Shown: positions 33,361-43,498, numbered from the stretch's first letter. The stretch is 64,000 bases of DNA from Flammeovirgaceae bacterium (GCA_015180985.1 CP054185.1:682001-746000), one strand, 5' to 3'. Translations and numbers: made by a program. The notes: a model not told the origin generated them from the letters alone.

Positions 33361-35928
33361 TTGAAAATCAGGCTTTCATACTTCCTGCCGGCCCTCCTGT
33401 TGTTGGCGGCCTGCTCGTCCGAATCAAACACCTGGATTAGCCGGGCATTTCACAACACTACCGCTCATTATAATGGTTACTATTATGCGCTCGAAGAAGT
33501 AACCAAAGTTGAGCAGGCCATTCAGCGCAACCACCGGGACGACTATAACCAAATTCTTTGGTTATTCCCGAGACTTGATTCAACGTTTGCTAAAAGTTAC
33601 GACAAGTCCATCCAGGAAGCCGTTAAGATGGCTTCCATCGCCATTCAGCGCCATCCCAACAGCAAATGGGTTGATGATGCCTATATACTGGTAGGAAAAG
33701 CGAGACTATACAGTTTTGACTGGGGCAATGCCATCCAGACGTTTAAGTATGTGAACAATCCGAAAGTTACCAAAGACATTCACACGCGCCACCGGGCATT
33801 GATTTATTTAATCCGCACCTTTACCGAGCACAAGGAGTACAATAATGCCGAAGCGGTTTTTGATTACCTGCAAAAAGAACCTTTGAATAGAGTCAACAAG
33901 AAAAATTTCCTGCTTGAAAAAGCTTATTACTACCAGGTGCGAAACGACCTGGATAAAATGATTCGCAGTCTCTCTGAAGCGGTACCCCTTTTAACCAAAA
34001 AAGATAAGCCCGGAAGAATTTATTTCATCATTGGCCAGGTATACCAAACTCTCGGGTTCGAGGCCGAGGCATACAATTATTACCGTGAGTGTATTTCAAC
34101 GAATCCGGAGTACGAAGTGGATTTTTACGCCCGCCTCTACATGGCCCAGGTAGCAGAAATCTCGAAAGCCCGTAATGTAGCCAACGCCCGTAAATCGTTT
34201 AGAAAATTGCTTAAGGATAGTAAAAACAAGGAGTTCCGCGATAAAATTTATTATGAAATAGGTGTATTCGAAGAAAAGCAGAACAATATTACTGAAGCCA
34301 TTACTAGTTACAATCAGGCCATCCGCCTTGGCAATAATAAACTGGTGGACGGAGAGGCTTATCTGCGGCTGGGTGAGTTATATTATGATACACTTAAAAA
34401 ATACGAACTCGCCCAGGCCTATTACGACAGTGCCGTATCGAGTATATCGGCACAACGACCCGACTATGGTTCCATTAAGCAGCGGCAGGAAGTACTCAGC
34501 GAGTTTGTCACGCATCTGAAAACAATTTCCTGGCAAGACAGCCTGCTGCTACTATCCGGCATGGATACTTCGGCAATTCGGTTACTTGTTAAGCAAGCTG
34601 TTGAAATTACTAAGCCGGTTGAAACGGGGAAAAGTAAAAAACGGAAACGGGAACGAACCGACATTACACAAAACCTTCCGGCTAATGAAAATTCCGGCCC
34701 TCCGCAAACCGGTGATTGGTATTTCGGAAATCCTTCGGCTGTAGGGTTAGGTCAGATTGAATTTGTACGAATTTGGGGAAAGATACCCCTGGAAGACAAT
34801 TGGAGAAGATCGGAGCGGGCCATTCCACCTTCCGAACGCCTTAATCCGGTGGTTACCGGCAATGTGGCAGATACAGAAAAGATTAAACCCGAAAGCAAAC
34901 AAAATCCGGCCGAAGAAGCCTACCAAGCACTGTTGAAACAATTACCTTTTACTAACGAGCAGAAAAAAGAATCCCTAAGCAAAATTGAGGAAGCCTATTT
35001 TGCCCTCGGCAATATTTATTACTTCAGGCTGAATGAAAAAAATAATGCCATAGTTTCATTTGAAAAATTACTCGAGCGCTTTCCACAAACTCTTCATAAA
35101 CCGGAAGCACTATACCAACTTTACCTTATCCATAAGGATACCGATCCGAAACGCGCGGAAACATTCGCATCCAGCTTAATTGCCGAGTATCCCGAAAGTG
35201 CTTTTGCCCGTATTCTTGTTAATCCGGATTACCTCCTTGAATCAAGCCTTACGGCCGATAAGCAAAAAGCTATCTATAAGGAAGCGTATGAACACTTCCT
35301 GGCCGGTAACTACGCTGCATCCACCGAACTGCTCAACCAGGCACTTAATCTCGAAACCACCCCCTTTACGCCTCAAGTGGTTTTGCTAAGAACACTTATT
35401 ACGGGTAAAACCGAATCCCTTTCGGTTTATCAGTTTCAACTGGAAGAACTCATTAAGGGCTATCCGGACACTGAACAGGCAGCTTATGCTAAAACCTTAT
35501 TGTCTGCCTCACGGGAGTTTCAGACGAAAAATGAGAAAGCAAAAGGCATTGAGTATAATCGTTCATTTGAGCAACCCCATTATTTCATTATAGTCTTTAC
35601 TACTACCGAGAAAATAGAAGCCGCTGCGGTGGAAGCGCTTAGTGCATTTAATGCCTTATATTTTAACGATCTTAATCTTAAAGTGAGCAACCTTATATTA
35701 AATGAGGAATATACCCTTACGATGGTGTCTGACCTGCCCCGCATAAGCAGCGCGCTGGAGTATTACAAAACATTCACCGAAAAACTTCAATCACTTACCG
35801 GGCTTAAAAACCGTAAATTCAATAGCTTTGTAATTACCAAAGACAATTTCAATATCTTTTATCGTACCAAAGGCCTTGATGAGTACCTTCGATTCTTTGA
35901 AAAAAACTATCGTACAGAAAACCCGTAA
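33361..35928 (+). CDS. sprE: SprE/PorW-type TPR lipoprotein of the type IX secretion system
   Basis: Protein of 855 residues from a TTG at 33361 (KIRLSYFLPALLLLAACSS). An upstream ATG at 33208 would overlap the divergent M23 gene and bury the signal, so it is rejected. Lipobox LLAAC fixes a lipoprotein. The body is many TPR-like helical repeats (for example FFARL-type pairs around FIIGQVYQTLGFEAEAYNYYREC) with a low-complexity hinge near residue 430-500. The family (SprE in Flavobacterium, PorW in Porphyromonas) is needed for T9SS and gliding. Its end overlaps the PBP1A gene by 50 bases. Confidence 0.87.
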   Translation: MKIRLSYFLPALLLLAACSSESNTWISRAFHNTTAHYNGYYYALEEVTKVEQAIQRNHRDDYNQILWLFPRLDSTFAKSYDKSIQEAVKMASIAIQRHPNSKWVDDAYILVGKARLYSFDWGNAIQTFKYVNNPKVTKDIHTRHRALIYLIRTFTEHKEYNNAEAVFDYLQKEPLNRVNKKNFLLEKAYYYQVRNDLDKMIRSLSEAVPLLTKKDKPGRIYFIIGQVYQTLGFEAEAYNYYRECISTNPEYEVDFYARLYMAQVAEISKARNVANARKSFRKLLKDSKNKEFRDKIYYEIGVFEEKQNNITEAITSYNQAIRLGNNKLVDGEAYLRLGELYYDTLKKYELAQAYYDSAVSSISAQRPDYGSIKQRQEVLSEFVTHLKTISWQDSLLLLSGMDTSAIRLLVKQAVEITKPVETGKSKKRKRERTDITQNLPANENSGPPQTGDWYFGNPSAVGLGQIEFVRIWGKIPLEDNWRRSERAIPPSERLNPVVTGNVADTEKIKPESKQNPAEEAYQALLKQLPFTNEQKKESLSKIEEAYFALGNIYYFRLNEKNNAIVSFEKLLERFPQTLHKPEALYQLYLIHKDTDPKRAETFASSLIAEYPESAFARILVNPDYLLESSLTADKQKAIYKEAYEHFLAGNYAASTELLNQALNLETTPFTPQVVLLRTLITGKTESLSVYQFQLEELIKGYPDTEQAAYAKTLLSASREFQTKNEKAKGIEYNRSFEQPHYFIIVFTTTEKIEAAAVEALSAFNALYFNDLNLKVSNLILNEEYTLTMVSDLPRISSALEYYKTFTEKLQSLTGLKNRKFNSFVITKDNFNIFYRTKGLDEYLRFFEKNYRTENP

Positions 35929-38203
35929 CCTGCTGGCCGTTGAGCGGCCATGGATTAAACGGACCATCAAGATTATCTGGGTTGGTTTCTTTTGTGTTAT
36001 CCTGCTTTTCCCGGTATTCATTTACACGGTAAGTATCGATCTGTTTGGTTTATATGGCGGCATGCCCAGCCTTAAAGCCATTGAAAATCCTGAGAATGAT
36101 CTGTCATCTGAACTAATCTCTGCCGATGGGGTTTCATTAGGTCGGTATTTTCGGTACAACCGTAGTCAGGTGAATTATGATGAGCTTTCGAAGGACCTTG
36201 TTACTACATTGATTCTTTCGGAGGACCACCGGTTTTATCAACACTCCGGTATGGACTTTATTGCTTACATGCGGGTGCTCTGGGGGCTCATTACACTAAA
36301 CCCAAAGGGCGGAGGCAGCACCATTACCCAGCAATTAGCTAAAAACCTTTACACGATGAACCCCGACATGAGCCTGGATGGTAAAATCGCCCGGCTTGGA
36401 CGCTATCCGAAACGGCTCATCCAAAAAACAAAAGAATGGATTATCTCATACTACCTGGAGAAAAATTTCACCAAAGAAGAAATTATTGCCATGTACCTTA
36501 ATACCACTTCGTTCGGCAGTAATGCGTATGGCATCCGGGTGGCAGCCGAAACCTATTTTAACAAACCGCCCGACAGCCTGAACCTGCAGGAATCAGCCGT
36601 GCTGGTGGGTATGCTGCAGGCTATAACCAAATTCAGTCCTGTCTATAATCCCGAAAACTCGCTGAAAAAAAGAAATGAAGTACTTTACAAACTCGTTACA
36701 CACGGTTACCTGACGCGCGAGGCGTATGACTCGATAAAGCAATTACCCATTGAATTAAAGTACAAAGTACAAAATCAAAATGAAGGACTTGCCACCTACT
36801 TCCGAAACGTAATCCGTACCGACTTAATGAACTGGTGCCGCGAACACGGTTACGACTTATGGGAATCGGGGTTGAAAATTTACACCACAATTGATAGCCG
36901 AATGCAGCTTTACGCTGAACAGGCCCTCACCGAACATATGCAATACCAGCAGCAGTTGTTCGATGAGCATTGGAAGGGCCGTAATCCCTGGATTGACGAT
37001 GAGTGGAAAGAGATAAAGGGCTTTTTGCAATCGCGGATAAAACAAACCGATACGTACAAAAACCTGGTAGCACGATATGGCGAAAACTCCGATTCGGTAA
37101 AAATCATGCTGAATCTGAAGAAGCCCATGACCATTTTTACATGGAAAGGCGAGCGCGACACAGTATTCAGCTCGATGGACTCACTCAATTACTACAAGCG
37201 CTTTCTGCATGCCGGTTTGGTTTCGATGGACGCCAACACCGGGGCCATTAAAGCGTGGGTGGGCGGCATCAACCACAAATACTTTAAGTACGACCACGTG
37301 CGGCAGGGCAAACGCCAGCCCGGCTCAACATTTAAACCATTCGTTTATGGCGCAGCATTGGAAATAGGCTATCACCCCTGTTTTGAGTTATATGATATTT
37401 CACCCAGTTTCACCGTATCGGGCACAACCTGGTATCCACCCAACTCTGACGGGAAATTCGGTAGCGGTGAAAAAATGAACCTGCGGCAGGCTATGGCTCG
37501 CTCTGTTAACTCCATTACCGCACAAATTCTGCAAAAAGTGCATCCTGAAAACGTTGTAAAGTTTGCCCACCGCGTGGGCATCACCAGCCCGTTAGACCCT
37601 GTGCCTTCATTATGTCTTGGTGTCAGCGATGTTTCGCTTTATGAACTGGTGGGGGCCTACGGTACGTTTGTTAACAGCGGAATTTATACTGAACCGTATT
37701 ACATTACCCGTATTGAAGATAAAAACGGAAACGTCATTGAAAATTTTGTTCCTAAAACACGCGAAGCCATAAGTGAACAAACTGCCTATAAAATGGTTTA
37801 CATGTTAAGGGGTGGTGTTGAAGAAACCGGTGGTACCTCGGGCGGGTTAGGTTACGATCTTAAAGAAGAAAATGAAATTGGCGGTAAAACCGGAACAACC
37901 AACAATGCGTCTGATGGGTGGTACATAGGCGTAACCCACAACCTGGTTACCGGAGTATGGGTGGGTGGTGATGAACGGAGCATCCATTACCGCAACTGGG
38001 ATATGGGGCAAGGATCCCGCACAGCCCGCCCCATTTGGGAAAAGTTCATGCGTAAAATCTATCTCGACCCCTCCCTTGAATATAAAAAGGGTAAATTCAA
38101 GCAACCCAAAACCGGCCTCGATGTAACCCTCAACTGCGATCAGTACATGGTACCGGCCGACTCCATTCCGGTTGATGAAAAGCCCTGGGACGATTTCAAT
38201 TAG
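35879..38203 (+). CDS. Class A penicillin-binding protein (PBP1A-type)
   Basis: Protein of 774 residues from the ATG at 35879. One N-terminal membrane helix (residues about 33-52). The glycosyltransferase 51 domain has ILSEDHRFY (catalytic Glu115) and GGSTITQQLAKNL. The transpeptidase has GSTFK (Ser483, Lys486), SVN at 542-544 and KTG at 670-672. It polymerises and cross-links peptidoglycan. The start lies 50 bases inside sprE and uvrC begins nine bases after its stop, so the three form one unit. Length is at the usual upper end for the family. Confidence 0.93.
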   Translation: MSTFDSLKKTIVQKTRNLLAVERPWIKRTIKIIWVGFFCVILLFPVFIYTVSIDLFGLYGGMPSLKAIENPENDLSSELISADGVSLGRYFRYNRSQVNYDELSKDLVTTLILSEDHRFYQHSGMDFIAYMRVLWGLITLNPKGGGSTITQQLAKNLYTMNPDMSLDGKIARLGRYPKRLIQKTKEWIISYYLEKNFTKEEIIAMYLNTTSFGSNAYGIRVAAETYFNKPPDSLNLQESAVLVGMLQAITKFSPVYNPENSLKKRNEVLYKLVTHGYLTREAYDSIKQLPIELKYKVQNQNEGLATYFRNVIRTDLMNWCREHGYDLWESGLKIYTTIDSRMQLYAEQALTEHMQYQQQLFDEHWKGRNPWIDDEWKEIKGFLQSRIKQTDTYKNLVARYGENSDSVKIMLNLKKPMTIFTWKGERDTVFSSMDSLNYYKRFLHAGLVSMDANTGAIKAWVGGINHKYFKYDHVRQGKRQPGSTFKPFVYGAALEIGYHPCFELYDISPSFTVSGTTWYPPNSDGKFGSGEKMNLRQAMARSVNSITAQILQKVHPENVVKFAHRVGITSPLDPVPSLCLGVSDVSLYELVGAYGTFVNSGIYTEPYYITRIEDKNGNVIENFVPKTREAISEQTAYKMVYMLRGGVEETGGTSGGLGYDLKEENEIGGKTGTTNNASDGWYIGVTHNLVTGVWVGGDERSIHYRNWDMGQGSRTARPIWEKFMRKIYLDPSLEYKKGKFKQPKTGLDVTLNCDQYMVPADSIPVDEKPWDDFN

Positions 38204-38211
38204 CTGCGTTT

Positions 38212-40014
38212 ATGAGCCGTGGCGACCTTAAAAGCTACGCACACCTGTTACCTGAAAATCCGGGAGTTTATCGGTTTTACAATACCGCCAACCAACTTAT
38301 CTATGTAGGTAAGGCCAAAAATCTGAAGAAGCGGGTATTAAGCTACTTTGGGGCCAAACAAAATCTAAGCCGGAAAACGCTAAAGCTCGTTCATGAAACC
38401 AGCCGGATTGAGTATACAGTTGCCGAAAGTGAATTTGATGCGCTGTTGTTAGAGAATAACCTGATTAAACAATTCCAACCCCGCTATAACATTTTACTTA
38501 AAGACGATAAAACCTACCCTTACCTGTGCATTCTTAAAGAACGGTTCCCTCGCATTATCTCAACACGCAAATACATACCAGGCCAAGGCGACTATTTCGG
38601 TCCGTATTCCAGTGTTGTGGCCATGAAAAATGTGCTGGAACTAATTCGCAAACTGTATACTATACGAACCTGCAACCTGCAATTAACAGATAGCAATATC
38701 AAGCGAAAGAAATTTAAGGTCTGTCTGGAGTATCATATCGGCAATTGCAAAGGGCCTTGCGAAGGTTTACAACCGGAGAAAGATTACGACCTCGACATCG
38801 AACATGCCCGCTATATATTGAAGGGAAACATTACTCTTGTTAAAACCATTTTTGAGCAGGAAATGCAGGCGGCAGCTGATCGATTGGATTTCGAACGTGC
38901 ACAGTATTACAAGGAAAGGCTTAATACCCTCGAAAAATTTCAAAGTAAATCGTTGGTTGTTAACAAGGCCTTAACCGATATTGACGTAATCACAGTAACA
39001 GGTACCGAAAAATATGCCTATATCAACTACCTGCTAATCAAGGAAGGCGCGATTGTCTACTCCCGGTCCGTTGAAATACAAAAAAAGCTTGGTGAACAAA
39101 ATGAGGAGTTGCTAAGCCTGGCGCTTGTTGAACTACGGCAACAGGCCAACAGCAATAATACAGAAATACTTAGTAACCTGCCGGTACACACACTAGCAAA
39201 TAACCTGAATAACACCGTACCTAAAATAGGCGACAAACGAAAACTGATTGCGCTCTCATTAAAAAATGCATTGGAACTTAAACGCGAAAAGGATTTGCTG
39301 CGTGCCGAACGGCCCACCAGAAAAAATCCGGCACTTGACGCCTTACGTAACGAACTTCAATTAAATACCCTACCCATAACCATTGAGTGCTTTGATAACA
39401 GCAACCTGCAGGGCACTAATCCGGTAGCTTCTATGGTTTGCTTTGTTAACGGCAAACCCGATAAAAAAAATTACCGGCATTATAATATCAAAACCGTTAC
39501 AGGTCCTGACGATTTCGCTTCAATGAAAGAAGTGGTAGGCAGACGCTACCGGAAATTGATGGACGAACAATGCCCAATGCCTGACCTTATCCTGGTGGAT
39601 GGCGGAAAAGGGCAGTTATCGAGTGCCTGCGAAGCGCTGAAAGAGCTTAACCTGTATGGCAAGGTGGCCATTGCCGGCATTGCCAAAAGGCTGGAAGAAA
39701 TTTACCTGCCGGAAGATTCGGTGCCGTTGCTCCTCAGCAAAAAATCGCCCGGATTAAAACTTATCCAGCAAATACGAAATGAGGCCCACCGCTTTGCAGT
39801 AACCTTTCACCGGCAAAAACGAAGCAAAGCCAATTTACAAACAACCCTTCACGATATAGCCGGTATAGGCCGAACCACCATCGAAAAACTGCTCAGGCAT
39901 TTTAAATCTGTTCGGAAGATCAGGGAAGCATCTTTTAAGGAACTTGAGCAGGTTATCGGAAAAAGTAAAGCAAAGCTTGTTATTGATTCCAATAAAAAAG
40001 CCCCTGCCGGATAG
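38212..40014 (+). CDS. uvrC: UvrABC excinuclease subunit C
   Basis: Protein of 600 residues. The GIY-YIG nuclease (PENPGVYRFYN...LIYVGKAKNLKKRV) makes the 3' cut. A UVR motif (AADRLDFERAQYYKERLNTL) binds UvrB. The C-terminal RNase H-like nuclease (ECFDNSNLQGTNPVASMVCF) makes the 5' cut, and a helix-hairpin-helix (LHDIAGIGRTTIEKLLRHF) ends the protein. Complete for nucleotide excision repair. uvrA is 11 kb away on the other strand. A terminator hairpin lies at its end. Confidence 0.96.
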   Translation: MSRGDLKSYAHLLPENPGVYRFYNTANQLIYVGKAKNLKKRVLSYFGAKQNLSRKTLKLVHETSRIEYTVAESEFDALLLENNLIKQFQPRYNILLKDDKTYPYLCILKERFPRIISTRKYIPGQGDYFGPYSSVVAMKNVLELIRKLYTIRTCNLQLTDSNIKRKKFKVCLEYHIGNCKGPCEGLQPEKDYDLDIEHARYILKGNITLVKTIFEQEMQAAADRLDFERAQYYKERLNTLEKFQSKSLVVNKALTDIDVITVTGTEKYAYINYLLIKEGAIVYSRSVEIQKKLGEQNEELLSLALVELRQQANSNNTEILSNLPVHTLANNLNNTVPKIGDKRKLIALSLKNALELKREKDLLRAERPTRKNPALDALRNELQLNTLPITIECFDNSNLQGTNPVASMVCFVNGKPDKKNYRHYNIKTVTGPDDFASMKEVVGRRYRKLMDEQCPMPDLILVDGGKGQLSSACEALKELNLYGKVAIAGIAKRLEEIYLPEDSVPLLLSKKSPGLKLIQQIRNEAHRFAVTFHRQKRSKANLQTTLHDIAGIGRTTIEKLLRHFKSVRKIREASFKELEQVIGKSKAKLVIDSNKKAPAG

Positions 40015-40024
40015 CAGAGGCTTT
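39997..40024 (+). terminator. Terminator hairpin at the end of uvrC
   Basis: AAAGCC-c-CTGC and GCAG-a-GGCTTT pair around the loop cggata, with one mismatch. It spans the uvrC stop codon and lies between uvrC and the convergent gldN, so it may serve both directions. Confidence 0.6.
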
Positions 40025-40044
40025 GCTATACTGTTGCGGATTAA

Positions 40045-40953
40045 TCAGAACTCCCAAAGGTTGTGTTCCTTCTCCATGAGCATCATTTCGGCCCACTCGC
40101 GCGCCCACACACTCTCGTAGTACGGTCGTCCGTTTGCCCGGTACACATCCTCAATGGTCTGGTCATCCGGGTTTTCAATTTTATCAATAGTTCCTTTAAA
40201 TAGCCTTAATAAAAACGCATCGGCAAAGTTCTTGTTTTCAGCGGTATTCTGGCGGTTAAACCATACAGCCTTTGCCGGGTTGTTCCGGAAAACCTTTTCC
40301 AAATCTTTGTACTTAAACCACCCTAACGATTTAAATGTTCCGGTATTCAAATCAAACGCCTCGAGCTTAATAGCCTGGATGTCGTAATACAAACGTGATC
40401 TGCGCTTATCAAATATAACGTCCTCCATGAGGGTAAGCATATAAATATCACGGGGTAACACTGTTACCGGCTTACCACGTTGCGTAAGTACCCACTCGCC
40501 ATTTGGGGCAGTACTTGGGTTTATACCGGTGTTATTATCAATTGCCGATTCATAATTTTTACCATTGAATGAAACGGCATCGCTCAGGTAATAGGTCATT
40601 GCCGGATCCCAGGCTTGCAGTGTTTCGCCTTGTGTAATAACCATTTTCGATTCAAAATCCTCTTTGGTCATTACCGAAGTAAGCGAATCGCTGTTATACA
40701 CAGCCGGAATCTCACCGCTCCGTACCGCGTCAATAATCAATTTCGAGATTTCACCATTATTAGAGAAGAAACCCTTGTTCTGCTTCTCCTTCATATCAAT
40801 CTTTCGCCATACGCGCAGTTTGTACAGGTGTTCATAACGCGGTATCGGATCGATGGAATTCGGGTTATACTGGGGTAGTTCTACTTGAGCATACATACCC
40901 AGGGGCACACATGCGGCAAGCAGTAACACGATCCCATTCTTCAACATGTTCAT
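40045..40953 (-). CDS. gldN: GldN, type IX secretion/gliding ring protein, with a chitin-binding-like insert
   Basis: Protein of 302 residues with a signal peptide ending near YAQ. GldN-typical stretches are the N-terminal LYKLRVWRKIDMKEKQNK, and later YMLTLMEDVIFDKRRSRLYYDIQAIKLE followed by WFKYKDL. It forms a periplasmic ring with GldK. Residues about 113-157 (AWDPAMTYYLSDAVSFNGK, then ending NGEWVLT) resemble a CBM5/12 (ChtBD3) module: W, Y, D-x-V, Y/F-N-G-K-x-Y and a final W are in the right order. I do not recall this insert in flavobacterial GldN. It is the last gene of the gldKLMN set, nine bases after gldM. Confidence 0.87.
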   Translation of the reverse strand: MNMLKNGIVLLLAACVPLGMYAQVELPQYNPNSIDPIPRYEHLYKLRVWRKIDMKEKQNKGFFSNNGEISKLIIDAVRSGEIPAVYNSDSLTSVMTKEDFESKMVITQGETLQAWDPAMTYYLSDAVSFNGKNYESAIDNNTGINPSTAPNGEWVLTQRGKPVTVLPRDIYMLTLMEDVIFDKRRSRLYYDIQAIKLEAFDLNTGTFKSLGWFKYKDLEKVFRNNPAKAVWFNRQNTAENKNFADAFLLRLFKGTIDKIENPDDQTIEDVYRANGRPYYESVWAREWAEMMLMEKEHNLWEF

Positions 40954-40961
40954 AGTCGTTA

Positions 40962-42551
40962 TTATTGTACTGGAATATTGATAATATCACTACCACCTAC
41001 GGCAACCGGTTCGGGGTTCCCTTTGTAGGTCATTCGCACCACGTTCTTTGGTTCAACCAAAATCCTGTCGCCCGGCCGCATAATGGCCCGCCACGCACCT
41101 AAATCAACCAATTCGCTTGTGGCCGTCATTTCCTGAACGCGTTGGGTACCACGCGCCAGAATAACCGACATGTTGCGTATCCGGTAGTTAGCATCTCTGG
41201 GAACCTCGTTTTTAAAGTTCTCATCAGCTTCGGCATTTATCCGAAGACCCGCAATTTGTCCGGCTGTTACACCATTTTTTAAGTCAATATCGCGGCCGTT
41301 GTTATCCTTTGCCACAATCCTTGGGCGTGGTACATTCTTAACGGCAAATTCTTCATTACCGATAAACGTACCGGAATTGTTTACAGCAACCGTAACTTTT
41401 CGCTGATTTGGTATAATAGTAACCTGACCGATTTTTTCACCACGTATAATTTCTGCGCCTGTCGCAGAAAATGAAGGGTTATAATCCGTACCCAGAGCAG
41501 GCACTTCAATATTTACCAGGTTACCACAGCCCATGTATAGGGTAGGGGCCACACCGGTAGTTACCCGGATGGTGGGTTTTGCAACTATATATTCGATGGT
41601 TTGCGGATAAACCTGATCGTTCAACTTTATCTCCGCCTTGAATGACTGCTTGGATTGACCTTTGGCATCATAATTTCCTCCGCGGGCAGTAAACTTAACT
41701 TTACCCATTTTAATGCCTGTTACCGGGTCAACAGCAACCGGAATGGAGGTGCCATTGTAAAACATCTCGGGGCTCAGTGCCGATGAAGATGCTGAAATAA
41801 ACATATCGGCTTCATATGTAGCACCGGCAGCAACAACTGACGATTTGGGCCGAACCATCGGGATGACCGTTTCAAAACGCACCGTGGCTGCACCGGCTTC
41901 TTCGGCCAGTTTGCGCAAAGCTGCCGACTCGTATTCCAGTACTTCAGACTGAATTTGTGTTACTGAAGCAAGCGCTGCAATGACCGGGGTATTCTCGAAG
42001 GTAAACGTGAGGAAGTCCTTTCGAATATGGTCAGGGTCGTTGGCAAATTCTGGTATATCTTTAGGAGCCCTGGCCAACGTACCAAATTTCTCACCGGTTA
42101 GTTCATTCAGTTGCTTTACGTAATCGTTAAGTTTGGTTTCGAAATCTCTACCCCAAGGTGACTTTTTATCAATCATCATGGTAGCCACTGCCGAACCATG
42201 GTTATTGATCACTTTTTCGTCAACCTTGTCAGAACCGGAAACCTCTAACATTTTCTTTTTAAGTGTTTCAATCCAAGCCGAAGTTGCGGTGGTCAGTTCC
42301 CTTACCTTTTGCGCACGCTCAACAGCACTCTTAATTTTCGCTACTTCACTTTTTCCCCCTTCTTCAATAATTTTATTTAACTGCTGTTGGTTGGATTTTT
42401 CGGTATCATCAATAAGTTGATTAAGCGTTCCATTAATAATGGCGAACTTTTCCAACACTGCATTGCTCACCTGAAGGGCCAGAAGCGCGGTTAGTACCAG
42501 ATACATCATACCGATCATCTTCTGCCGGGGGGTTTCTTTTTTACCTGCCAT
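40962..42551 (-). CDS. gldM: GldM, type IX secretion motor/stalk protein
   Basis: Protein of 529 residues. A single N-terminal membrane helix follows KKETPRQKMIGMMYLVLTALL; Arg9 corresponds to the basic residue that contacts the GldL proton site in Flavobacterium. The periplasmic part has four domain-like segments, beginning with helical repeats and ending in beta-rich domains (PRPRIVAKDNNGRDIDL near the end). GldM carries the torque from the GldL/GldM motor to the outer ring. Order and spacing with gldL and gldN are standard. Confidence 0.95.
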   Translation of the reverse strand: MAGKKETPRQKMIGMMYLVLTALLALQVSNAVLEKFAIINGTLNQLIDDTEKSNQQQLNKIIEEGGKSEVAKIKSAVERAQKVRELTTATSAWIETLKKKMLEVSGSDKVDEKVINNHGSAVATMMIDKKSPWGRDFETKLNDYVKQLNELTGEKFGTLARAPKDIPEFANDPDHIRKDFLTFTFENTPVIAALASVTQIQSEVLEYESAALRKLAEEAGAATVRFETVIPMVRPKSSVVAAGATYEADMFISASSSALSPEMFYNGTSIPVAVDPVTGIKMGKVKFTARGGNYDAKGQSKQSFKAEIKLNDQVYPQTIEYIVAKPTIRVTTGVAPTLYMGCGNLVNIEVPALGTDYNPSFSATGAEIIRGEKIGQVTIIPNQRKVTVAVNNSGTFIGNEEFAVKNVPRPRIVAKDNNGRDIDLKNGVTAGQIAGLRINAEADENFKNEVPRDANYRIRNMSVILARGTQRVQEMTATSELVDLGAWRAIMRPGDRILVEPKNVVRMTYKGNPEPVAVGGSDIINIPVQ

Positions 42552-42608
42552 TTGTTGTGATGTTTAAATAATTGAAAACTTAAACCCTGATTATAGAACA
42601 GTACTCCA

Positions 42609-43433
42609 TTATCCCTGGCCTCCGCCTTTCATGGCGGTAAGCATACTTCCGTACACTTTATTCAAAGCAGTCAAGTTATCGGTAAGCTTACCAAGTTCAC
42701 TGGTAAACTTGGCTGTATTCTCTCCTACTTTGGTTAGCCCTTGCATTGCTCCGGTAAGGCTATCGTAAAACTTATTCATGTTCTTCACATGGCTATCGGC
42801 ATCTTTCAGTTCCATTTCATAAACCGAATTCAAAGCAGCCAGGTTTTTAGTCACTTTTTGTACCTGCGAGTGGTACTCTCCGGCATCTTTTGAGGCATTG
42901 GCCATAGAACCAACAGCCTCAATAGCAGTTTTGTACGAGGCATTCATGTCTGACAACGCTTTTGATGCGGTCTTCACGTTGGTTGCATACTCATTAGTTG
43001 CCACTGCTGCATTGGACAGGTTGTTCATCTGCTTGGCTGATTCAGCAAGGTTTGTTAAGCCTTTGCCCAGGTTATCCAGCAAGTTCTGGTCAACCTTGGC
43101 GGTTTTCAACATTTCGTCAATTTTAAGAAGCGGTGACTCCGTAGAATGACCGGGTTTGCGAACAGTGGGCGAGGTTACCGCGGGTTCATAATCCTCAGCA
43201 AGTTCAGGATATACCTTTGTCCAGTCTGTTTCTTTTGCAGGTGGTTCAAATGCACTTAAAAAGAAGATGGCAGCCTCTGTTAACAGGCCAACCATCAGCA
43301 TTTGGTCGGCCCCGGTAAGGTGCAAAATTTTAAACAGCGCACCAACAATTACAACTGCCGCACCAATACCATAAACTTTTGGCATTATGGTTTTAAAGAG
43401 TAGCTCAGCAAATCCGCCTTTTTTCTTGCTCAT
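42609..43433 (-). CDS. gldL: GldL, type IX secretion proton-channel motor protein
   Basis: Protein of 274 residues. Two N-terminal helices: VYGIGAAVVIVGALFKILHL and a second one with LLTEAAIFFLSAF, where Glu53 matches the conserved proton-relay Glu of GldL. The rest is a long cytoplasmic region of helical repeats (phrases such as ASKALSDMNASYKTAIEAVG). GldL uses the proton gradient to drive secretion and gliding. It lies between gldK and gldM, as in other Bacteroidota. Confidence 0.95.
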   Translation of the reverse strand: MSKKKGGFAELLFKTIMPKVYGIGAAVVIVGALFKILHLTGADQMLMVGLLTEAAIFFLSAFEPPAKETDWTKVYPELAEDYEPAVTSPTVRKPGHSTESPLLKIDEMLKTAKVDQNLLDNLGKGLTNLAESAKQMNNLSNAAVATNEYATNVKTASKALSDMNASYKTAIEAVGSMANASKDAGEYHSQVQKVTKNLAALNSVYEMELKDADSHVKNMNKFYDSLTGAMQGLTKVGENTAKFTSELGKLTDNLTALNKVYGSMLTAMKGGGQG

Positions 43434-43498
43434 TGTAGTATGGGTTTAAGTGTTTGTCTTTTTGGATATGGGTTAAAGATAACGAGAGTTTCGGTTTG

